A stretch of DNA of 9,731 bases from Chitinophagaceae bacterium (GTDB lineage Bacteria > Bacteroidota > Bacteroidia > Chitinophagales > Chitinophagaceae): positions 1-9,731 of the forward strand of contig DPFD01000251.1 of the NCBI GenBank assembly GCA_003534175.1. Direction: 5' to 3'. Both the position numbers and the translations under genes were made by a program. The notes below the pieces were generated by a model, which saw nothing but the letters and a program-made list of their open reading frames with translations, was not told the DNA's origin and searched no databases. Each line of letters begins with the position of its first letter. Positions within the stretch are counted from its first letter, which is position 1. Shown piece by piece: positions 1 through 6,272 of the stretch.

Positions 1-1
1 G

Positions 2-601
2 CAGGAGAAGTATGCCGGCAGTACATGGATCAAACCCCTTTCGGTGAAACAATCGGTAGACAGCCTCATTCAGGATTATTCACTGATTATATCGCTCCAC
101 AGCAAACAGATTTTTCCGGCGGCACTGGTACAACAGGTGCGTTGTGTGAATGTGCACCCCGGCCTGAATCCGCACAACCGTGGATGGTTTCCGCAGGTAT
201 TCTCCATCCTCAATCAATTGCCCTGTGGGGCTACCATTCATGTAATGGATGAACAGCTGGATCATGGACCGGTAATAGCTCAACAGGCCGTTCCAATTGA
301 ATCGTGGGACACATCCTTTACGGCATACCACAAAATCCTGGATGCTGAAATTCAACTGTTGCGATTGCATTTGCAGAGCATACTGAACAATTCTTACCAC
401 ACCTTTATTCCTGAAGAAGGCAATGTAAATCTTAAAAAAGATTTTGACGCGCTGTGTGAAATTCAACTCAACCAAACAGGAACCTGGCGCGAACACCTCA
501 ACCTCCTGCGTGCCCTTACCCACGGCGATTATCAGAATGCCTATTTTATAGATGATGCCGGAAATAAGGTGATGGTATCTGTTACACTCAATAAAGTCTG
601 A
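2..601 (+). CDS. Sugar N-formyltransferase, 5' end missing (dTDP-4-amino-4,6-dideoxyhexose formyltransferase type)
   Basis: The reading frame is open from the left edge, so the start codon lies outside the window; 199 residues and the TGA stop are visible, and family members are usually around 240 residues. An in-frame GTG at 44 is internal and should not be taken as the start. The stretch VNVHPGLNPHNRGWFPQVFS (codons about 146-205) and MDEQLDHGPVIAQ are the hallmark of formyl-transfer enzymes using N10-formyltetrahydrofolate. Asn (149-151), His (155-157) and Asp (260-262) fit the family's catalytic Asn-x-His...Asp set. The wording matches the VioF/Rv3404c-type subgroup, which formylates the 4-amino group of dTDP-4-amino-4,6-dideoxyglucose, more than methionyl-tRNA formyltransferase. 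The C-terminal LRALTHGDYQNAYF segment is also typical. The enzyme is expected in the cytosol, making an activated N-formyl sugar for the downstream glycosyltransferase. The exact sugar (Qui4N or Fuc4N) is inferred. Confidence 0.88.
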   Translation, partial: QEKYAGSTWIKPLSVKQSVDSLIQDYSLIISLHSKQIFPAALVQQVRCVNVHPGLNPHNRGWFPQVFSILNQLPCGATIHVMDEQLDHGPVIAQQAVPIESWDTSFTAYHKILDAEIQLLRLHLQSILNNSYHTFIPEEGNVNLKKDFDALCEIQLNQTGTWREHLNLLRALTHGDYQNAYFIDDAGNKVMVSVTLNKV

Positions 602-606
602 CGCTG

Positions 607-1848
607 TTGAAACACACGAAGCACATCCTTTTTCTTTCATACGACGGACTCACTGATCCGCTCGGGCAAAGTCAGATCATTCCCTATCTGAAAGGATTGT
701 GCCGGTACGGTTACCGCTTTACCATCCTTAGTTGTGATAAGCCTGCACTATATAAGTCGAATAAAAAGGCGGTAGAAGAGCAACTGACGGGAGCTGAAAT
801 TGAATGGGTGAGTATTCCGTATCATAAATCGCCACCGGTGCTTTCTTCGGCATACGATTACTGGCAGATGAAGCGTATGACGTACAGGCTTCACCGTAAG
901 TACCGGTTTGATATGGTGCATACACGCCCCGGAGTGCCTACTGTAGTGGCATTGGGGATGAAGAAAAAATTTGGCATACAGTTTTTAAATGATGTAAGAG
1001 GTTTCTGGGCGCAGGAAAGAGTGGATGGAGGAATGTGGAACCTTAAAAATATCGTGTACAAGCAACTCTATCGGTTTTTCAGTAAACATGAATTGCAGTG
1101 TTTGTTGCAGGCCGATGGTTTGGTTTGTTTAACCGAGGCCGCCCGTCGTATTATTATGGATGAAACAGCCGTGCATCATAAAACAACCGATCCGGTGGTG
1201 ATTCCCTGCAGTGCCGATACTGTGCTCTTCGATCCGGCATCGGTAAACACAGGAGCGCAGGAAGCATTGAAGCAACAATGGGGCATTAAGGAAGATGAAC
1301 TGGTGATTAGTTATCTGGGTTCTATAGGAGGCTGGTACCTCATTGATGAGATGATGCAGTTTTGCCATGAAGTGCATGCATCCATTCCACGAGCGCGTTT
1401 TCTGTTTATCTCACCACACCGTCATGAACAAATTGTGCAGGCTGCTCAGAAGTATGGAATACCCTCCAACCGGTTGATTACGGTTCGGGCAGAGCGCAAC
1501 CTGGTGCCGTTGTACTTATCGCTCAGTCATTATAATTTATTTTTTATCCGCCCCTGTTATTCCAAACTGGCCTCATCGCCCACCAAGCACGGTGAAGTAA
1601 TGGCAATGGGCATTCCGGTGATTACCAACAGCGGGGTGGGACATATGGATGACATTATCCAGCGTACACAATCAGGATGGCTGGTAGAAACTTTCAGCCG
1701 CGAAGCTTATGCAGACGTGGTGCGGCGTTTACAAAGCCAAGTCCCGTTCAATGCTACAGCTATCCGAAAATCAGCATTGGAGATATACGGATTGCAATAT
1801 GCCGTAGAAAAGTACAGCCAGGTGTACCGCAATATTTTGGGAGATTAA
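607..1848 (+). CDS. GT4-like glycosyltransferase (GT-B fold)
   Basis: 413 residues. The N-terminal Rossmann half starts with HILFLSYDGLTDPLGQSQ (about residues 6-23), a pattern common in Bacteroidota GT4 proteins. The acceptor domain continues through FLNDVRGFWAQERVDGG (126-142). The C-terminal donor-binding half has VIPCSAD (198-204), YLGSIGGWY (236-244) and SSPTKHGEVMAMGIPVITN (323-341). Glu330 is in the place of the conserved donor-contacting Glu. It probably transfers a sugar from a nucleotide donor to a lipid-linked acceptor at the inner face of the cytoplasmic membrane. The start is TTG at 607: an in-frame TAA at 592-594 closes the frame upstream, and the next internal Met would remove the conserved first strand. 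It follows the formyltransferase stop by 5 nt with no promoter between, so the two are very likely co-transcribed, and the formylated sugar may be its donor (inference). No Shine-Dalgarno sequence is visible. Confidence 0.9.
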   Translation: MKHTKHILFLSYDGLTDPLGQSQIIPYLKGLCRYGYRFTILSCDKPALYKSNKKAVEEQLTGAEIEWVSIPYHKSPPVLSSAYDYWQMKRMTYRLHRKYRFDMVHTRPGVPTVVALGMKKKFGIQFLNDVRGFWAQERVDGGMWNLKNIVYKQLYRFFSKHELQCLLQADGLVCLTEAARRIIMDETAVHHKTTDPVVIPCSADTVLFDPASVNTGAQEALKQQWGIKEDELVISYLGSIGGWYLIDEMMQFCHEVHASIPRARFLFISPHRHEQIVQAAQKYGIPSNRLITVRAERNLVPLYLSLSHYNLFFIRPCYSKLASSPTKHGEVMAMGIPVITNSGVGHMDDIIQRTQSGWLVETFSREAYADVVRRLQSQVPFNATAIRKSALEIYGLQYAVEKYSQVYRNILGD

Positions 1849-1922
1849 TGCAATGGGAGTGTTGTGGTGGAATCCATGATTTGCTTTGTACACTTTCCAT
1901 TCTATAACCTGCCAGTTCTTTA

Positions 1923-2747
1923 CTAAAATTTCAATTTTTTAAGGTGTCGTTGTACTTCTCTTTCCACTTGGTCAAAGTCTGGCAAGTCTTTTATTTGCTC
2001 ACTCATAGAGCTTTTCCACCTGGCTTTGTATTGTGGTAATCGTTCCCCTAACTTTTTAGGGAAATCTGAATGTTTTAATTTCTTACTGGCACATTTATTC
2101 TCGAACTCTTTCATATTGAATGCAGCATCCATGTTATGCTGTTCTAATAGAAACCAGATGTCATAAAAATCCCTTGCCTGCATTCGCTGCATTACCGAAC
2201 GCATTTTCTCAACCAACACTTCCTCAAGTGGATAACATAAAAGTTGGTGTTCTTCCAAATCAGAGTAGTCAATAAAAACATCATTCATTTTCGGTTCAAA
2301 AACCAGTTGTTCACTTCGTGAGATATCAACTTTAACTTTTTTATTATTCCCTTGTCCACCAAGCGGACCAACATAGCTGATGTAAAAATTGATACCGCCA
2401 TCTTCGTGCTCATTATTGTTAATTATTTCAAGCGGAATATTGGCTTCATCTTTTATGAATTCAAAAACTTCTTTAAACCATGCGAAAATTTGCTCATTGG
2501 ATGCCTGTGCTGAGCCTGCCGTAGTATCGGCATTCAGCAATGTAAAATCTAAGTCCTCCGAAAAACGGTAATTTTCGAAATAGACTTTCTTTAGAACCGT
2601 TCCACCTTTGAAAACGATTGTTGTAGAAAGTTGCCCATGTTTGGAAATGCCAAACAGTATCCATGAAAGGATATAATCCTTTTCAATCTGCTGGTCCCGA
2701 ACACCAACTGCATTTGCTTTGTGCTGTATTTCTCCCGGTTTAATCAA
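1923..2747 (-). CDS. abiEii: AbiEii/AbiGii-family nucleotidyltransferase toxin
   Basis: 274 residues with the DNA polymerase beta-like nucleotidyltransferase signature of AbiEii: FKGGTVLKKVYF (about 46-57) and RFSEDLDFTL (61-70), with Asp65 and Asp67 as metal ligands, then VKVDIS (138-143) with Asp141 as the probable third acidic residue. The C-terminal family motif is EEVLVEKMRS (175-184) followed by ARDFYDIWFLLE (191-202). All key residues appear intact, so the protein should be active. AbiEii is the toxin of a type IV toxin-antitoxin / abortive infection system. Characterised relatives bind GTP or transfer nucleotides to tRNA. The start is TTG at 2747, sharing TTGA with the TGA stop of abiEi. 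An in-frame stop at 2763-2765 leaves no ATG upstream, so translation is probably coupled to the antitoxin. The gene ends 74 bp from the convergent glycosyltransferase, and I see no good terminator there. The A/T-rich codon use contrasts with the sugar genes. Confidence 0.93.
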   Translation of the reverse strand: MIKPGEIQHKANAVGVRDQQIEKDYILSWILFGISKHGQLSTTIVFKGGTVLKKVYFENYRFSEDLDFTLLNADTTAGSAQASNEQIFAWFKEVFEFIKDEANIPLEIINNNEHEDGGINFYISYVGPLGGQGNNKKVKVDISRSEQLVFEPKMNDVFIDYSDLEEHQLLCYPLEEVLVEKMRSVMQRMQARDFYDIWFLLEQHNMDAAFNMKEFENKCASKKLKHSDFPKKLGERLPQYKARWKSSMSEQIKDLPDFDQVEREVQRHLKKLKF

Positions 2748-3565
2748 GTGTAAATGGCAGATTTAATGGTTTCTATTTCTAGATTTTGCTGAATACTCCA
2801 ACGGCTTATTCGCTTTCCTGTTTTAGGTAATTCGGTATCTAGCACCACATAAGAGGCGGTTTTCATTTGTTGTAATTCATGAATAATATAGGTGTTGATG
2901 TCTAATATTTCTAGAAGAAAACCCAATCGTTTTATTACTGCTTGCGAATCGAATTTCTTAGCGTATTCAAGAAGCGTATCGTATTTTATTTTGTCTTTTG
3001 AAATGTAGATTGCTCTTGCAACCTCTACAATTCCACCTGCGTAATTGGGTTTGAACAAACAATCAATAAAAGTTTTTTCTAAGTCGGAACAAAGCACTTT
3101 ATGAAAGCTATCAATCCATATTTTCTTGGCGCCGAAAAAATGTTTTTCATTGTGATAGATAAATTGAAAAGGAACTTCTTTTATTTTTATTTCTGAAGGA
3201 CGTATTTGTTTTGATACTACGATTTGTTCTTTCAGAGAGGGTTGCGTAATCAGGTTGTGAATTTGTAAAGCGGAATAATAGCCGATGTAATGTTTGGCAT
3301 CATTCACCAGATATTCTGCTATCAAATGCCAGTCGGGCATAAAGGTTTCAGCATTTTGCTCGTAAGGAATTATGTAATAAACTCCATCTTTTAGTCTCAT
3401 CAACAAACCTCTCCTTGTCATATCGCTGAGTAATTCTCTTACCGCACTTGCTTTAGAGTCTGGTAATGCTTTGTATGCTGAAGAATAGTCAAAGCAATTG
3501 ATGTCCTGTTCGTTGTAATACGACAGAAGCTCATTAGATTGAGTTGATATGTATTTATTCTTCAT
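2744..3565 (-). CDS. abiEi: AbiEi-family antitoxin and transcriptional autorepressor
   Basis: 273 residues from the ATG at 3565. The N-terminal part (about 8-68) is a winged-helix DNA-binding domain ending in RRGLLMRLKDGVYYIIPYEQ (51-70), the usual wing of AbiEi-like regulators. The rest carries the antitoxin domain, with YIGYYSALQIHNL (93-105) and DLEKTFIDCLFKP (161-173). In characterised systems AbiEi neutralises AbiEii without a stable complex (type IV) and represses its own operon by binding inverted repeats; the same role is inferred here. The frame could be extended to a TTG at 3610, but that would put the inner operator copy inside the gene and add a non-conserved 15-residue tail, so I prefer the ATG. 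Two identical inverted repeats lie directly upstream. It overlaps abiEii by 4 nt, forming a two-gene operon with the antitoxin first. Like abiEii it is visibly AT-richer than the flanking genes, suggesting separate acquisition. Confidence 0.9.
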   Translation of the reverse strand: MKNKYISTQSNELLSYYNEQDINCFDYSSAYKALPDSKASAVRELLSDMTRRGLLMRLKDGVYYIIPYEQNAETFMPDWHLIAEYLVNDAKHYIGYYSALQIHNLITQPSLKEQIVVSKQIRPSEIKIKEVPFQFIYHNEKHFFGAKKIWIDSFHKVLCSDLEKTFIDCLFKPNYAGGIVEVARAIYISKDKIKYDTLLEYAKKFDSQAVIKRLGFLLEILDINTYIIHELQQMKTASYVVLDTELPKTGKRISRWSIQQNLEIETIKSAIYT

Positions 3566-3573
3566 AGTAAAAA

Positions 3574-3592
3574 TGTCAGGATAAACCTGACA
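3574..3592 (-). promoter_or_regulatory. Inner AbiEi operator (inverted repeat)
   Basis: Perfect 7-bp inverted repeat TGTCAGG-ATAAA-CCTGACA, 8 bp upstream of the abiEi ATG. The same 19 bp recurs at 3661-3679. Paired inverted repeats upstream of abiEi are the known binding sites for AbiEi autorepression in other AbiE systems, so assignment as an operator is inference from position and symmetry. In the abiE transcript this copy would also fold into a hairpin (arms TGTCAGG and CCTGACA, loop TTTAT) followed directly by TTTTT and then the start codon. It could therefore also act on the leader RNA. Confidence 0.72.
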
Positions 3593-3660
3593 AAAAAGAT
3601 ACGAAAGCAAATTGTGATTTTTGCCTTATTTAATCAAAAAATTATTAAATATAATACAAA

Positions 3661-3679
3661 TGTCAGGATAAACCTGACA
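3661..3679 (-). promoter_or_regulatory. Outer AbiEi operator (inverted repeat)
   Basis: Second, identical copy of TGTCAGG-ATAAA-CCTGACA, in the same orientation and 87 bp from the inner copy. The AT-rich spacer between the copies (3593-3660) is the likely place for the abiE promoter, though I could not identify a convincing TTTG / TAnnTTTG pair there. Two sites on either side of a promoter would suit cooperative repression. Confidence 0.7.
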
Positions 3680-3693
3680 AATTAGATATGAAA

Positions 3694-4088
3694 CATCAAT
3701 AAAATAGTTGTTTTACCCAGAATAGGCAGACTATTGGCTTTTTCTCTGAGTCGTTAGATTTTATGATTGACTAAACACTGAATCTGCAGCCTGGTAAAGG
3801 GTTTTACCGGCACATTGAGGTGCACCTCGCCAGCATCCAGTTTTTTGAAAATGCTATCATTCCATGAATGACATTATATAATAATTGCATTGAAAAGAAA
3901 GAAATAATATCACCTTTCCAACAGTGTTTGATGCGGGATATAACTTTTATTGGATAAGAGAAAGGAGAAACGATTATTGTTCCCGCAAGGGGAGAAGATG
4001 TTCAATAGCACAATCATTCCGTGCAACGAGGTATACGCATTTTCTAACACCATCAGTCAAATCTTTTCTAACAGAAACTTTATTCGCA
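3694..4088. other. Intergenic stretch without a convincing gene
   Basis: About 395 bp between the abiE control region and the 3' end of the methyltransferase gene. It is AT-rich. It holds a short gene-like fragment on the - strand (listed separately), a small hairpin at 3793-3808 (GGTAAA/TTTACC), a 12-bp palindrome GAGGTGCACCTC at 3817-3828, and TTTTCTAACA repeated at 4040-4049 and 4064-4073. Two + strand frames that begin here run on antisense to the methyltransferase and show no family motif. I see no clear terminator for the methyltransferase and no RNA gene. Confidence 0.5.
3754..3873 (-). pseudogene. Possible C-terminal remnant of an unidentified gene
   Basis: A short open - strand frame without ATG, bounded upstream by a stop at 3874-3876 and ending in TAA at 3754-3756. 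It reads WNDSIFKKLDAGEVHLNVPV followed by KPFTRLQIQCLVNHKI. Its amino-acid composition looks more protein-like than the bases around it, but I do not recognise the family, and the + strand across the same bases also gives a 29-residue open frame. It could be the tail of a gene destroyed when abiE or other cargo entered, or chance. Confidence 0.22.
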
Positions 4089-4991
4089 TTACACTTTTCT
4101 TCCAATGGCATGGTAGAAAGGGGAGAGCGGACTTACCTTCACATCTTTCAACCCACAGTTTTCCATCATCTGAATCACCTGGGCTTTGGAGAAACGTTGT
4201 TCCAGCCGCGTGCCGAATTTATCTAAGGCATCGTTACGAATCACAAAAAAGGATTTATCGTTGTATGCCGCTAATGGCATTTTTACAGCAACTTTTCGCA
4301 GTCCGATTAATACCAGAAAACGTACCCACAATACCAATGGCATATAAATTATAATGGCCAGGAAATCACACACCACTCGTTTTATGCCCGCCGGTAAACG
4401 GCATACTACTTTTCTGATCTGATCGCTCAGCCAGAATAAGGTTTTAAACCACCAGCCGCGTGTTTCGAGGTTGTGGTACAGGTAACAATAAAAGTGGCCG
4501 CCCTTTTTAACCTTTCGCACACAATCTTTCATGGCCTGTTGCGTATCAGGTATGTGGTGCAGCACACCCACACTCATGGCAAAGTCAAAGGTTTCATCAT
4601 CAAAAGGGATGGTTTCCACACTGGCCTGTGTGAGGCGCACATTTTCAATCTTCCCGAGGAGTTTATCTGCTGCAAATATGGCATGGCTCGGATCAATGGC
4701 TTCCATAAAACCCACCTTCTGCGTGAGGTACTTCGTCCACCTGCCGGTTCCGCAACCAATATCCAGCGCATAGGTTTGTTTGTTTACAACCTGATCATCT
4801 ACTATATCAAAATATTCCTGCGCAATGCGGTGTATGGTTTCATCAGAAAAATCATGAAACTTAACCCATTCGTCGCCGAATGATTCAACTACCTGCTCGT
4901 TTATGTTCTCGCCCTTAGTTGAAAAGATAGCAATTTCCCTGTTGGTTCCCTGTACCGTTTTCAGTGGAGGCTGATTATAATCCTTTTTCAT
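4089..4991 (-). CDS. Class I SAM-dependent methyltransferase of a polysaccharide-locus type
   Basis: 300 residues from the ATG at 4991. The SAM-binding Rossmann fold is clear: motif I LDIGCGTGRW (about 76-85), an acidic end of strand 2 in AIDPS (98-102), ASVETIPF (123-130) and FDFAMSVGVLHHIPD (135-149). An N-terminal FGDEW segment (38-42) precedes the fold. The C-terminal extension has a hydrophobic stretch of roughly residues 207-231 (FLAIIIYMPLVLWV...) and then DALDKFGTRLEQRFS (254-268), a pattern I associate with methyltransferases of exopolysaccharide clusters. It may work at the membrane on a lipid-linked glycan or glycolipid. The substrate and the methylated position are unknown. The frame can be extended 4 codons to a TTG at 5003, but ATG is the simpler start. 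It is transcribed alone, back to back with the GT2 gene, and its downstream neighbour on this strand is abiEi. Confidence 0.85.
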   Translation of the reverse strand: MKKDYNQPPLKTVQGTNREIAIFSTKGENINEQVVESFGDEWVKFHDFSDETIHRIAQEYFDIVDDQVVNKQTYALDIGCGTGRWTKYLTQKVGFMEAIDPSHAIFAADKLLGKIENVRLTQASVETIPFDDETFDFAMSVGVLHHIPDTQQAMKDCVRKVKKGGHFYCYLYHNLETRGWWFKTLFWLSDQIRKVVCRLPAGIKRVVCDFLAIIIYMPLVLWVRFLVLIGLRKVAVKMPLAAYNDKSFFVIRNDALDKFGTRLEQRFSKAQVIQMMENCGLKDVKVSPLSPFYHAIGRKV

Positions 4992-5220
4992 TTTAGGCAG
5001 CAAAAATAAGGATAAGGAGTCACATCAGTGGCATCGGTTTATCTCCCCGAAAAAAATCCCGCAACGCCCAAACTGACCGAAAATTGTATTCCCTCACCGG
5101 AAAACATACCCACAGTTCATTCACAGGGAAGACGGATTTATCAACGCATGGCAATAATCCGGAGCCGGTGTTCGTTCTATATACGCTTCATAGACTGCCT
5201 TACCCTAAACCATCATCCCT

Positions 5221-6219
5221 ATGGAAAAAGTAATTGCAGTGGTTGTATCGTACAACCGCGAAGCACTCTTACGCGAATGCATAGATGCATTAAGAAACCA
5301 GACCCGTAAACCCGATGCCATCCTCGTGGTAAATAACGGAAGTACAGACAACACCCTGAACTGGTTAAAGCAGCAACCCGACCTTCAGTACATTACGCAG
5401 GAAAACCTTGGGGGTGCCGGCGGTTTCAACACCGGAATAGCCTGGGCATACCAACACGGTTATGCGTGGATATGGTGTATGGACGATGACGGCTATCCCC
5501 AATGCACCGCCCTGGAAGAATTGCTGAAACACGAACCGCAACACCGCGCCCTGCTGAACTGCGCCGTGATCAGTAAAGAAGACCGGCAAAGCTTTGTTTG
5601 GAAAACAGGACACTACAAAAAACTGCAGGAAGTTACCGAACCCCTGATTAAAGGCATAGCCCATCCGTTCAACGGAACGCTCATCCACCGTGCTATTGTG
5701 GAAAGAGTGGGTACACCTAAAACCGATTTATTTCTGTGGGGTGATGAAACGGAGTACTATTACCGGATAGTAAAACAAAACGAATTTCCGGTGTACACGG
5801 TGAGTACGAGTGTGCATTATCATCCACCTTCGGCATTCAGTTATAAAAACGATTGGGATTTTAAATCGGCCTGGAAGATGTATTATTATATACGAAACAG
5901 GTTTCATGTACATCGGGCCAAATGCTCCGGCGGCTTATCAGCCATCATACATTACGCGGCTTTCATCGTGGCTTTCTGCGGTATCATCCTGGTGTATCAG
6001 AAAACAGACCGCCTGCGAAAATTAAGTTTTATCGTTTGGCCGGTAAAAGATGCCCTGCAACACAATTTTTCCGCCACTCCGCCGTTAATTCTCCGGAAAC
6101 TGAATCAACAGGCATCTGTTAGTTTGTTTACCGTGTGGCAAAATAACCTGAAACAACTTTGGCAGGCAGCCCTTGCGCCATTCAACCCGGCAGCAAAAGC
6201 AAAGGCAGCCAATGCATAA
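5221..6219 (+). CDS. GT2 glycosyltransferase (rhamnosyl-/galactofuranosyltransferase-like)
   Basis: 332 residues, ATG start. The GT-A fold opens with VIAVVVSYNREALLRECIDA (4-23), then VVNNGSTDNT (36-45), ENLGGAGGFNTG (61-72), and the metal-binding Asp triplet in WCMDDDGYP (85-93). WGDETEYYYR (173-182) holds the probable catalytic Asp/Glu, and VHYHPP (198-203) supplies likely metal-ligand histidines. This order resembles the GlfT1/RfbF/WbbL-like branch of GT2, which adds Galf or rhamnose to lipid-linked acceptors, but the sugar is not provable here. A hydrophobic segment around 240-258 may anchor it to the membrane, and the tail is Ala/Lys-rich. The 229 bp upstream (4992-5220), shared with the divergent methyltransferase gene, must hold its promoter; I see no convincing consensus or ribosome-binding site there. 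A strong terminator follows 26 bp after the stop, so this is a single-gene transcript. Confidence 0.9.
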   Translation: MEKVIAVVVSYNREALLRECIDALRNQTRKPDAILVVNNGSTDNTLNWLKQQPDLQYITQENLGGAGGFNTGIAWAYQHGYAWIWCMDDDGYPQCTALEELLKHEPQHRALLNCAVISKEDRQSFVWKTGHYKKLQEVTEPLIKGIAHPFNGTLIHRAIVERVGTPKTDLFLWGDETEYYYRIVKQNEFPVYTVSTSVHYHPPSAFSYKNDWDFKSAWKMYYYIRNRFHVHRAKCSGGLSAIIHYAAFIVAFCGIILVYQKTDRLRKLSFIVWPVKDALQHNFSATPPLILRKLNQQASVSLFTVWQNNLKQLWQAALAPFNPAAKAKAANA

Positions 6220-6245
6220 ATTACCCGCTTACCTCTAAAACCAGC

Positions 6246-6272
6246 AATCCCGGACTATCCGGGATTTTTTTT
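6246..6272 (+). terminator. Intrinsic terminator of the GT2 gene
   Basis: An 8-bp perfect stem AATCCCGG / CCGGGATT (6246-6253 and 6259-6266) with a 5-nt loop ACTAT, running into T8 (6265-6272). The T run is on the + strand only, so it serves the GT2 gene. It also encodes the last three codons (Asn-Pro-Gly) and the TAG stop of the convergent membrane-protein gene, the stop lying in the loop and the first base of the right arm excluded. Confidence 0.85.

Larger units (their letters stand above)
3571..3693. repeat. Pair of 36-bp direct repeats carrying the operators
   Basis: 3571-3606 and 3658-3693 match at 33 of 36 positions (mismatches at 3595, 3596 and 3602 of the first copy). The first 24 bases, containing the inverted repeat, are identical, and the match goes on through GATAyGAAA. 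The conservation beyond the palindrome suggests either a duplicated control region or a protein footprint larger than the visible arms. Confidence 0.85.

Noticed and set aside
44..46. GTG as start codon of the formyltransferase
   Set aside because: The frame is open to the left edge with coding-like sequence, and the family needs about 40 more N-terminal residues than are visible.
80..640. 186-codon open frame on the - strand
   Set aside because: It is antisense to the formyltransferase, whose catalytic motifs are unmistakable, and its own protein shows no family features.
3571..3693. Two identical repeats with a unique spacer, resembling the start of a CRISPR array
   Set aside because: Only two copies, uneven repeat edges, no cas genes, and the position directly before abiEi explains them better as operators.
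3721..3743. Hairpin AATAG/CTATT followed by GGCTTTTT on the + strand, terminator-like
   Set aside because: The stem is only 5 bp and AT-rich, and there is no + strand gene upstream to terminate.
3817..3828. 12-bp palindrome GAGGTGCACCTC
   Set aside because: It is isolated, with no second copy or promoter beside it; likely chance.
3924..4354. Two overlapping + strand frames of 100 and 134 codons at the 3' end of the methyltransferase
   Set aside because: Most of their length is antisense to the methyltransferase; they show no recognisable motif and no promoter.
4473..4883. 136-codon + strand frame
   Set aside because: It is fully antisense to the SAM-binding core of the methyltransferase.
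5001..5008. TATTTTTG on the - strand, matching the -7 promoter box, upstream of the methyltransferase
   Set aside because: It is about 10 nt from the ATG and has no TTG/TTTG at the right distance upstream, so it is too weak to list as a promoter.
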